Shown here in pieces: positions 1 through 9,205 of a stretch of DNA of 64,000 nucleotides. The position numbers and the translations under genes are program-made. How positions within the stretch are numbered: position 1 is the stretch's first letter; each line of letters opens with the position of its first letter. The notes beneath the pieces were generated by a model that worked only from the letters and a program-made list of their open reading frames with translations, did not search any database and had not been told where the DNA came from. The stretch lies in NCBI GenBank assembly GCA_963565915.1, contig OY751492.1, positions 4,216,001 through 4,280,000 on the forward strand. The letters are read 5' to 3'. Origin of the DNA: Entoloma clypeatum. Its lineage: Eukaryota > Basidiomycota > Agaricomycetes > Agaricales > Entolomataceae.

Positions 1-668
1 AGACTGGGCGGCTGGTGGCCTCGCAGTCTCTGACGACACTGAAACCTTAGCAATAGGACACAGGTTCTCCAACCTGGTCACTCTGCTAGGGCCTCTCCCA
101 ACTGGAAGAAATCCACATCTTCACCGACTCTGTCAACGCCATCCGGCGCGCCACAGACCCGGACCTCCACTCTTCGCAGGCAACTGCACTCGCTATCATC
201 AGCAACCTGGTCCCTTGGTTTGAGGAACCAGGTCTGAAATCCAAGGTCTTCTTTCACCGTGTCCCTGATTGCTCGGACCATGGCTTCGAACCCCATCGTG
301 CAGTGCACGACTTCGCCTCCTCGATACACATTGAGTGTGGCGAGTCGGCCTCCAGATCCCTCGACTTCAATATGAAACAATTCACGGAAGACATGCTAGG
401 CGACTGGAACAGTCTGTATCAGTCCCCCAAGTATGTTGGCCATCACTACCAATTCCCGAGGTTGTGCGTCAGACGCCAAGACCACGCTTGGGCCAAAAGA
501 ATGAAACCGTCCCACCTCAAGGGCAGCACATGGCTTAAGGATGTGGGTCACTCCCAATCCCTCACGGCCCAAATGGTTCGCGGCCTCACCAGCCACGCCC
601 CAATTGGCCACTATAGACATAGGTTCAACATTGGCGACAAGGTTGAACAATGTGACTGTGGGTCAGGG
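1..668 (+). pseudogene. LINE ORF2 C-terminal part (RNase H domain), 5' piece
   Basis: This is the end of a non-LTR retrotransposon polyprotein. The frame beginning at base 2 covers the start of an RNase H fold; after about base 100 the homology continues in the frame beginning at base 3, with the strand motif EIHIFTDS at about 108-131 carrying a catalytic-type Asp. There is an in-frame TAG at 87-89 in the second frame, so this copy is broken by a frameshift and a stop. The C-terminal linker ends in a Cys-rich CDCGSG knuckle at 651-668, exactly where element A is inserted. The frame resumes at 20961 with SVEDFSHVLYKC. The RT and endonuclease domains would lie upstream of the window. RNase H assignment rests on motif pattern and context. 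Confidence 0.7.
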
Positions 669-1029
669 TGTTATGCTTAACAAACCGTTCCAAGGTTCGG
701 GCAGAGTATGCAGGAAGTGGAAAGGCGAAGAGCAATGTGATTGCTAAATCTAAGGAATCTACAGGAGGTTTATATAGGTACTGACTATAGGCGGTAGCGG
801 ATGAGTCAGTACTGTGGAAGGCTATGTACAGTGAGTAAGCTGACTGTGGAAAGCGAGTCAGCGCGGGAGCAAAGTATACTAAAGGGGATGACGAAGTAAT
901 GTAATGAGTCAGACTGGGAATCGAAGGTTGCGAAGTAGACATTAGACATAGTGAGTTTGTAAGAGGGTACCGAGTCGGGCCGATAAGTAAAAGATATGAC
1001 GTGGTCCTCATACCGTAGAGTCCATAACA
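669..1029 (-). repeat. 3' LTR of element A
   Basis: The LTR is 361 bp here against 370 bp for its partner at 20586-20955. The two differ by an 8-bp and a 1-bp indel and by nine substitutions, of which eight are CG in one copy and TG, CA or TA in the other. A purine-rich tract lies directly upstream on the minus strand (1030-1044), as expected for the plus-strand primer. Confidence 0.93.
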
Positions 1030-1063
1030 TGTTCCCCTCTCCAAGCTCTGTGTCCTCACAGAG

Positions 1064-1436
1064 TCACTGTCCCCATCCCTCGTTGTTGCTGGGATCGGAC
1101 CAGTTCGGACTCTCCTTGAGGCTCCAATCATATATCAACTCCTCATTGATAGCTACGGCGAGTTCAAGGCCTTTGATGGCCAGCCGAATACGTCGATTTT
1201 CGATGACGAGGGTGCTGGTGTAGTTCCTGAGGATTTGTTTCTCTTTGGGAGTCGGGGCGACGGGGAGATTGGACAACAAATGAAGTCGGATGTTCATCTG
1301 GCGATGAAGGAGGTCAGCGAGGGAAGTTTCGAGGGCATGGATTTGGTCTCTCATGGAGAGCGCTTCATTCATAAGGGCAGCGATGGCGGGGTTGATGTCG
1401 GTGGTGGAGGTGGAGGTAATGATGGTGTTTGACATG
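1064..1436 (-). CDS. Extra ORF (ORF3) between pol and 3' LTR of element A
   Basis: An uninterrupted sense-strand ORF of about 124 codons lies after the pol stop (TAA 1569-1571) and before the polypurine tract, in a frame different from pol. The protein is hydrophilic, starts MSNTIITS, and has a heptad-like stretch with MRDQIHALETSLADLLHRQ, suggesting a coiled coil. A region near VAPTPKEKQI and a Trp-rich end follow. I see no signal peptide or membrane span, so it does not look like an envelope protein. It has no stop codon although gag and pol of the same element carry nine. Function is unknown. The frame also extends upstream to 1606 over the end of pol, but the Met at 1436 is the simplest start. 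Confidence 0.5.
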
Positions 1437-1568
1437 GCAGTGAGGATGGTTGAGAGATAAAAGAAGAATGGGGTGGCTATATTGGGCAGGGAAAAGACCA
1501 GAGCGGGGAACTCGGTGTGTGGTTGACTGATGAGGTCGATACTGCCATGGGTTTCGAGAACTCGTCTT

Positions 1569-4500
1569 TTATTGTGGACAAGACAGGTTCTGCCGATGGA
1601 AATCACGGATCAAATCCTGAGCATTCTGAACATTAGCTCAAGGTTCCCATGTGTTCTCTTCTGGGCCATATCCTTCCCACTGGACGAGGTACTGGATCTT
1701 TCTGCGGAACTTTCAAGAGTCTAGGATCGTAGACACATGGTACTCTTCTCGTCCTTCAACGATGACCGGATCAGGGGCTAGTTTCTTTTTCTGCATGGCG
1801 TACTTCGGAGTTTCATATGGTGACAACAGGGTCTCGTTGAACACAGGGTGAATCATCTTCCAAGTCTTCGGAAGATCAAGAAGATACGCGCTAGCTCCTT
1901 TCTTCTCTAGGACTTTGAATGGTCCATGTCGGAGTGCATCAAGTTTCTTTGAGGGGCGATCGGTCCTGATGTTAGTCCCTTCCAGCCACACCTTGTCCCC
2001 AATGTGGTAGTTCTGAGACGGACTTCGCCGTGTATCAACTGTCTTCTTCATCTGATCCTGTGCTTGTTTCAATGCTGCATTGGCTTCTTCTCATGCCTGT
2101 TTGAGTTTTTTCAAGAAGTCGTTGGCAGCTGGATTGGTATCTTCTAACACAAGTTCTCCCTTCCAAGGATGTAAACCGTAGTTGAGGTAGAATGGGGTGT
2201 GCTCCGTCGCCTGATGTTCTTTGTCATTGTACTGGAACTCTGCGATTGCGATCCACTCAGCCCAATCATCCTGTAGATGGTTGACAAAGTTCCGTAAGAA
2301 TGCTTCTGTTTCCTGATGCGATCGCTCAGCCTGTCCATCAGTCTGTGGGTGGTATGCGGTGGACAGGTTCCTTTTGATCCCTAGCATGCGGCAGAGTATC
2401 TTCGCAGCGAACTGTGGTCCCCTATCGCTGATGATCTTCTTAGGGATCCCGTGAAGCTTCCATATCTGATCCCGATAGATCTTGGCTAATCCCTCAGCTG
2501 ACAATTCCACGGTTGTCGGAATGAGATGGAGCATCTTCAAATGTCTATCTGTGATGACCAGAATCGCATTCTTTCCATCGGACTCTGGTATTGGTCCCAT
2601 GACGTCAATCCCTATGTCCTCCCATGGATGACTTGGTGCTGCATGGGGATGTAGCGGAGCGTGTTGTTTTTGTCGGTTGATCTTGTTGCGTTGACAGGTG
2701 TCACAACCCTTTACGTACTTCTTCACGTCATGCAGGATAGTAGGCCACCAGTAGGTATGAGTGAGGAGTTATATTGTCCTGGATGTCCAGCCACTGGTGC
2801 ATTGTGTGATTCAAACATCAGTTCCTGATGTAGTTGTGGGTCTGGTGGAACATAGACTCGTTCGCCTGCATATGTGATGCCATTTTCCTGTTGATACCAA
2901 TGAGGATTCTTCTTTAGACCCTGGGCTACCTCTGTCTCCATGCAGTTTGAACCCTTCATGCGTGCGATCCACGGATTTTCGATGGTCGTGACGCTTCCAA
3001 TTTTGATGGAATCAGATGTTTCACCCCCTTCAAAGAACTGTTCCTCCGTGAACATCTCCATTTGTACCACATCTTCTGATTCCAACCGCTTCAAGAATAG
3101 TCCCTCCTTGAGCATTTGATCACAGTCTTGTGGTTCGAGTTCCGCTTCATACCAGGGTAAGTGCGACAGGATGTCCGCTTTCGCATTGGTCTTGCCGGGT
3201 ACATGCCGTAATTCAAAGTCATAGTCTTGTAACTTCATTTTCCAGCATCGCTGTCGTTGATTCAGGTCCTGAGGATGACGGAAATATTCCAGGTTCTTGT
3301 GATCAGTCAAGATTTCAAAACGCTCCCTGGCTTCAAGCAGATAGTGTCTCCAATCTTTTAATGCTTCCATGACCGCCAGGAGTTCCTTGTCGTATATCTC
3401 GTAATTCTGTTCGGCCGTGGACATGGTCCGCGACAAGAACACGATGGGGTGCCATTTGTCATCTTGTTTCTGAGAGAGTACTGCTCCAATTGCATAGCCC
3501 GATGCATCGGTTTCAACCCTGAACTGTCCCTCTGATTTCGGTAATGCCAAGACTGGTGCCGATGTAATTGCCCCTATGAGACCTTCAAAGGCTTGCTGCT
3601 CTGTTGGTCCCCAAGTAAATGCCGTACCGCCTGTGAGCGCGGTGAGAGGTTTCGCAATGTTTGAGTACCCTTCAATAAAACTGTCATGTAGCGTGTTTTT
3701 CAATGTCGGAAAATGTCGGATGCGTCGGAGCAGTCGGAGCAAAGTAGCGGATGAACAGATGCGACAAGTCCGACGTCTTGCAGAAAGGACCTGGCTTCAA
3801 CTTATGTGTTGCGCCCCATTCTTTGACGTGGTCCTAGATTTCAGATTGGCAGATGTCGGAGGGTGAGAGGAGCGGATGTGCGGAGCGGATGTGCGGAGAT
3901 GGAGACATGAGAAGGAGGATGAGGACAAAAGGCAAAGGAATAGATTGGTGGAACATATGGCAAGGGATAGTGACGTATAAGACGTTAATATTTGAACTGA
4001 GGAACTACAATGGAATTTGTACTACTTATAGTAAACCAGAAGTGGGTCAGTAACTACTATAGGTAAGGTGCGGATGTCGGAGTTAGTCATCGGAGCAATC
4101 GGAGTATGGAGAGGAGCAAATGCGAAATCAACATCAAGATGTCTACTTGTCAGCATAATTAGAATGTTAACTAGTAGAGATGTCAATAAGTACTATTATG
4201 AAAATCGTTGGATGTCAGATCGGATAAATCGTCGGAGTCGTCGGATGTGCTGAATTGCATGGTTATGACAAAAACATTGATAGAAGTTGGCAAATCCAAG
4301 GAACTTCTGAACTTCCTTTTTTGATGTGGGTGCTCGCCAGTTTCGGATTGTATCCACCTTCTCGGTTTCCATCTTGACACGTCCCTCACCAACCACATAT
4401 CCCAATATAGGACATTTCGTTACTTCCCATAAACACTTCTTCTCCTTTAGGAACAAATCATTGTCCGATAGGATCTGTAGAATTTCTTTGGTGTTTCGCG

Positions 4501-5743
4501 CGAGTTCTTCCTTGGTTTTACCAATAACCACAATGTCATCCATGTAGATCACGCAGATATGTCAGCGGATCTGGTCCCGGAATAGACTAGCCATCATTCG
4601 AGAGAACGTTCCCGGGGAGTTGCAAAGACCGAAAAACATGACCAATGGTTCAAACAATCCCCAACTGGTGAGGAAGGCAGCTTTCCATTCATTGCCCTCC
4701 TTAATCCGGACGTTGTTATAGCCCCACATGATGTCCATTTTATTGAAGTAGACTGCATCTTTCAGCACATCCAAGAGATCGGAGATGCGGGGGAGTGGGA
4801 ACTTGTCTTTGACCATAAATTTGTTGACCATGCGGTAATCTTGTACCAATCATTTGGAACCATCCTTCTTGTTGATGAAGAAGCAAGGGGAGGCATAAGG
4901 GGATTTGGACGGGCGGATCTTTCCTGTTGCTAGACCCTCGTCAATGAATGCGTCCAATTCCTCTTGTTCCTTTTGTGTCATAGGATATGTATTTCCCCCT
5001 AGTTCCTTTGGTGCGTCCGGTGTAAGTTCGATACCATGGTCCCATTCCCTCTCCTTTGGGATCTTATCAAAGTTCTCCTTCTCAAAGAGATGAGCAAATC
5101 GTTCAACATATGAGGGTCGTTTGGTTGTGGGAGGTGGTGTGGGAGTGACAGCTTCCAAAATAGGGTCTCCAGGCTTCCATTTCTGATCCGACTTTTTGGG
5201 TGCATCTTTGTCGCGCACCTCAACCATGTGAACCCGGTGTTTGCAACCATCAAGGTTAACCCTGAAATCCGAGTGTTTGGTTTGACATGTTGGTGGGCAC
5301 CGGTTAAATGTTACCGCGCCGGTTGTCCAATTGATTGTGGGGTTGTGGTGTACCAACCAGTCATGTCCCAAGAGCATGTCCGTTCTTCCAATGTCCAGTA
5401 CCATTGCTTCCATGGTTTCCTGATGTTCTCCCAAATCCAGTTTGACTTCGGCAAGTTGGCTCGCTTTCTGTTGTCGATTTGGTGATCCATCCGCATTTAG
5501 AATCGCTATGGGCAGTATTCCTTGCGTGGTGAGGTTCTGTTTGTGTACTATTCTGGGGTGGATGCATGTGCGTTCACATCCGCTGTCAACCTCAGGTCGG
5601 ATAACCTTTGGTCCTCGTCATGTTTTGAGCTGAGCTAACAGCCTGATCTCTCGTCTTTTTGGAGGTTTATCTCCTTTCACAATCTTAGTTGACGCAGCGG
5701 CTCGCTTGGCAGGGATGACATAGGTTCTATTGTCTGCAGTCAT
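1569..5743 (-). pseudogene. Element A pol (protease-RT-RNase H-integrase-chromodomain)
   Basis: Read from 5743 downwards: an aspartic protease with VDSGCERTC (about 5560-5590); RT with VIYMDDIVV (about 4530-4555); RNase H with a TDHKNLEYF block (about 3270-3310); an integrase zinc finger around CDTCQRNK (about 2690); the integrase core with IGIDVMGP and a STAYHPQTDGQAER block (about 2330-2370); and a C-terminal chromodomain with QYLVQWEGYGPEENTWEP (about 1640-1700). The gene ends at TAA 1569-1571. Internal TGA codons occur at 5618, 4850, 4562, 2091, 1713 and 1638. A frameshift near 2730-2770 separates RNase H from integrase. A solo LTR (3682-4270) interrupts RT after ANFYQCF, and removing it restores the conserved ANFY..FIEGYSNIAKPL block. 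Confidence 0.9.
3682..4270. repeat. Solo LTR inserted in element A pol
   Basis: A 589-bp segment starts TGTCAT and ends ATGACA. It is flanked by the 5-bp direct repeat AAAAC at 3677-3681 and 4271-4275, and deletion of one repeat plus the insert restores the RT frame of element A. No coding content is visible. It contains many short GTCGGA-type repeats. It belongs to an LTR family not otherwise present in the window, so its internal region was probably lost by LTR-LTR recombination. Confidence 0.85.
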
Positions 5744-5793
5744 ACAAGGCAAGCAAGTCCGTTTAATAGATAAGGGTCACGACTTAGCGTCGT

Positions 5794-6320
5794 TTAATCG
5801 GACCCTTCGGGAAAATCCTTCTTGTCGGCCTCTAAGATTGTGGTTTCATCATTCTCGGCATCTTCCTCGGACACCTTCCTAACCCTTCCAGAGTTCTTCT
5901 TCAGCTTGCGGCAGTTGCACGCGATATGGCCTTCTTGGTCACAGTTGAAACACTTGCGACCATCTTTCTTCTTTGGAGTGCTACAGTCTTTAGCCAGATG
6001 ACCGAAGCGTTGACAGTTGTAGCAATGGGCTACTCCTGCTTTGTCGATCTCCATGGCCTTGCCCTGACAACCATAAGTGGTACCCGATCCGGTGCGCATG
6101 TCGCCGCCTCCTCAGATGACCAGTGCGTGTCCTTCCATCTGTCGTCCCTTGTTTTGGATCTCCTTTGCGTAATTGGTGTACGTCTTGCCATCACTAGCCA
6201 CTTGTTCAGAGATTCTGCGGTTGATGTTCTTCTCTAGGATGTATTTCCCAGTTTCTTCGCCAAGGTTTGACAGCTTCAAGAGTTCTTCGAATTCATCCAA
6301 AAATTCATCAATGGTGTGTT
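5794..6320 (-). pseudogene. Element A gag, C-terminal half with two zinc knuckles
   Basis: This continues the gag that begins at 20577. Across the element B insertion the codons read KQEKH then TIDEFLDEFEELL once one GTGTT copy is removed. Two CCHC nucleocapsid knuckles are visible: CYNCQRFGHLAKDC and CFNCDQEGHIACNC (5890-6030). A TGA at 6112-6114 interrupts the frame just before the knuckles. The TAA at 5794-5796 after an acidic tail is probably the natural gag stop, with pol in another frame. Confidence 0.85.
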
Positions 6321-6743
6321 TGTAAGGGCAACCACTTTTCACTTCTCCTTTCCTTTCTATTCCACCATCTCCGACGTCCTCCGATCGTATCCGCTGTCTC
6401 TGCTGTCTCCGACATCTTATCCGCCTCTCCGCATCCGACGGCTCCACCCCCATCCGCTACTCCGCACGTCAGATCGCAGGTACTATCATTCATCTTGTTT
6501 CCGTTCATCCTTCATCGCTACTCCCGATCATTGCTCATTATTCATGCATCTCGTTTTATCTCTTATTTCATATCTCATTTTACTATTTATCTCGCTAGCT
6601 TGCAGGGGAATCCTTAGAACTTTCTCTTCGGATCTCCCTTGCAAGGTGTGTGTTGTATTACTTATCAGACTGCTCAATCTAAACTTCGGATCTCCCTTGC
6701 AAGTATCTGAGTTTGAGTCTTGGATTGTAAGGTCGCCCTTACA
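6321..6743 (+). repeat. 5' LTR of element B
   Basis: The LTR differs from the 3' LTR by four substitutions, all of them CG in one copy and TG or CA in the other. A TATTTAT box lies at 6584-6590, 26-32 bases upstream of the predicted transcript start at 6616 (AGAACTTTCT). Confidence 0.95.
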
Positions 6744-6745
6744 GT

Positions 6746-6755
6746 AGAAAGTTCT
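6746..6755 (+). promoter_or_regulatory. Self-complementary primer-binding site of element B
   Basis: Two bases after the LTR, AGAAAGTTCT is the perfect reverse complement of AGAACTTTCT at 6616-6625 in the LTR. The latter lies about 30 bases after a TATA-like box, where the mRNA should start. This matches the self-priming layout known for the Tf1/sushi group, where the mRNA 5' end folds back to prime reverse transcription. Confidence 0.6.
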
Positions 6756-6904
6756 CATCTAATTGGACTGGGTCCGATTGCATTGTTGTCACGATTCCAC
6801 GCTTCAGAGTAGCTTCGTCCGCATCCAACTCCGATACATCTCACACCCCTTCCAATTCTTCTAATTACCTCTCCGTAACTGGTGATTCTGCTTCGCGCAT
6901 AGTA

Positions 6905-7855
6905 ATGGATGACCCCAATTGCCTTGAACAGCTCAAGCACGAGTTCCAGGAACAACGTCAAACTCTCGCTGATATCTCAACTCAACTTGACCAACTCCTC
7001 CTCGCCTTCAACGCAATTCCTGCCCCAGCTCTGCCACCTATCCCACCTGCTCCCGCACCCGCTATTATACCCGCTCCGCTCGCTCCGGCCAATCCGGGCG
7101 TGCGTCGAGCAAAACCTGCCAATCCGTCGGACTTCGATGGATCGCGCGCAAATGGCTGGACCTTTCTAAACTCCTGTGAATTGTTTATGGGGCTGGCTCC
7201 GGAACAGTTCACAGACGATCACGCTAAAATTTATTGGGCCTTATCTTTCATGAAGAGTGGACGTGCAGCACGCTTTGCGGATCGCATTATCCGACAGGAG
7301 CGGAGGACCGGTGCTCCGCCTTATCGGACTTGGGTGGACTTCCATGCAGTCTTTACAGCGGAGTTCACTCTGAAGAATGAGGAACAGGACATGAGACTGA
7401 TCCTCGAAGGAGAATCCTATTATCAAGGTCAACGGGATGTCGAGACCTATATTGACGAGTTCAAAGACTACATTGACAAAGCGGGCTATCAGGAGGATAC
7501 CAACATCGTACTCAAATTCTGCCATGGTCTCCGTTCCGACATTCAGAACGAGATTGCCACCCTGACCCACGGACGACCTGCGGATGACAACCCCGATGAG
7601 TGGTACTCTGCAGCACGAGTCAATGACGACAATAGGATTGCCAACAAAGCCTTCAAAGCCACTGCTCCGACCCGCACCCCCGCCTTCCGCAATGTTGTCG
7701 GACCAAGAGTACCTGACACCTCAGTATTCCCTCGCCCCTACATTCCATTCACTCCGCGTACAGCTCCGCTCGCATCCGCATCCCCTCCGCCGACAAGGGA
7801 CCCCAATGCAATGGACATTGATACTTCGCGCATCAAAGGCAAGAATGCCAATGCA
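6905..7855 (+). pseudogene. Element B gag, N-terminal part
   Basis: The 317 codons before the copia insertion encode a typical chromoviral gag. An N-terminal heptad region (LKHEFQEQRQTLADI) is followed by a Pro/Ala-rich linker and then the capsid-type block with GRAARFADRI and YIDEFKDYIDKAGY. The frame is open to the ATGCA target site at 7851-7855, where copia element C is inserted. It resumes at 13582 with the zinc knuckle. The start Met at 6905 is the first in-frame ATG after the leader. Confidence 0.88.
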
Positions 7856-8155
7856 TGTTGAAACTTTTCCATCACGTAGATTAGATTATATCACGTGACC
7901 TTTACACATCTTCGATTACATACTTATTTGGTTGGTACAAACAGTAGTACGGTATATAAGACCAGGAAACTGTTAATATCAACAAGTTGTCTCTTGACTC
8001 TCAACCAGCTCCATCGCTCTCACCAGCCTCAACCGCTCTCACTAGCCTTACCCCCTCCAAACCATGTAAGTGACCATAGCGGTATCGTAGAGTACTTCCA
8101 CTGTAGCTATGTTGCTCAGTACACCTGTGGCTAGCGCCCAGGTGGAACTTCAACA
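7856..8155 (+). repeat. 5' LTR of copia C
   Basis: 300 bp, same sequence as 13277-13576. A TATATAA promoter box lies at about 7962. The 79-codon ORFs inside both LTRs are identical by descent and not evidence of a gene. Confidence 0.95.
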
Positions 8156-8170
8156 GGTTATGGGCCCCGG
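8156..8170 (+). promoter_or_regulatory. Copia C primer-binding site (half-tRNA type)
   Basis: GGTTATGGGCCC directly follows the LTR. Its complement GGGCCCATAACC matches the anticodon arm of eukaryotic initiator Met tRNA rather than the tRNA 3' end, as in Drosophila copia and yeast Ty5, which use the 5' half of the tRNA. The same site follows the LTR of copy D at 52454. Confidence 0.7.
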
Positions 8171-8519
8171 ATAGCAGAGGGACTTGGGAAACGCTGGCAA
8201 CAGCGAGTACCTGCCCACTCTACCCTGGTTGGCGAAGAACCGATCGAAAGATCTAGGTTCTGAGTCTTACTTCTTCACATATGAACCTGGGAACATCATT
8301 ACGACAAGTACCTGTCATGAGACGTCCCTAAGGGGATTGACCTAGTACACTCCATGTGGAAACGTTGATCACACCTTATACGTTTCTGACAATATAAAGG
8401 GTTTTCCCATGACCGCTATTCCTGAAGGGAATATGTCATAAGGAATCATTCAATTGTTTTCTTGAATCATATTCATAACACATCACTGATTGGGAACCCT
8501 TTCTTAGATTCATCTAAAA

Positions 8520-9205
8520 TGTCTACCTCTCGCTCCACCCTCGACTCCATCGCCATCTTCAACGGCATCGACTACCAAAGTTGGGCCGAAAAAATGAAGT
8601 CATACCTTCTCCATCAAGGAGTCTGGCGCCTCGTATCCGGCGACATTGAGCGCCCCGACATCAAGGACTTTACGGTCACGGTCTCCACCCCTGCCTCAGC
8701 CACTTCGACATCTGCGACTCAACCTCCGGCGGTCACTATCACTGTCGACCATCCCGCCTTCGCCAAAGAAAAGAAGGCCTGGATCAGAGACGACGACATG
8801 GCTCAGGGTTCCATCCGTCTCAAAGTCTCCGAAGCAATCAGGAGGCACATCAAGGACGCCTCAACCTCAAAGGAAGCTTGGACGACGTTGAAAGACGCGT
8901 ATTCGAAGGTCTCCCCCGCCACCATTTTTGGCGACTTCAAGGCTGCTGCCTCCTTCAAGCTCTCAGGTCGCGACCCCGTACCGGAAATCGAGCGCCTCGG
9001 ATCACTCTTCGCTCGCCTCAGCGACGCGAAGTTCATCGTGCCTGATCTGATGCAGGCTATGATCCTGGCGAGTGCCATCCCTGACGCTTGGTCGTCTCTC
9101 TCCACCGCCCTCTTCCAGGTCTACGACGCCGATGACTTCACGTGGCAGGCCGTTGCCGACAGCATCGTATCAGAGTACAGGCGCAAGTCCGAGTACCTCG
9201 CATAA
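8520..9205 (+). pseudogene. Copia C gag, truncated by frameshift
   Basis: The gag starts MSTSRSTLDSIAIFNGIDYQ, with the SWAEKMKSYLL block of the copia gag family, and runs 228 codons. It ends early (stop 9203-9205) because about 98 bp present in copy D (53263-53360) are missing at 9187, shifting the frame. I see no CCHC zinc knuckle in either copy. The region 8171-8519 before it is the untranslated leader. Confidence 0.85.

Noticed and set aside
3853..4253. Short ORFs between the two halves of element A RT
   Set aside because: They lie in the solo LTR, which is non-coding and full of short repeats.
7895..8134. A 79-codon ORF, identical at 13316-13555
   Set aside because: Both lie within the identical LTRs of copia C and share no coding features; identity reflects the recent insertion.
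8046..8156. Possible intron in copia LTR (AT|GTAAGT ... CAACAG)
   Set aside because: The donor-like site is present in all three LTRs, but the acceptor is only the LTR end itself and no gene model needs it.
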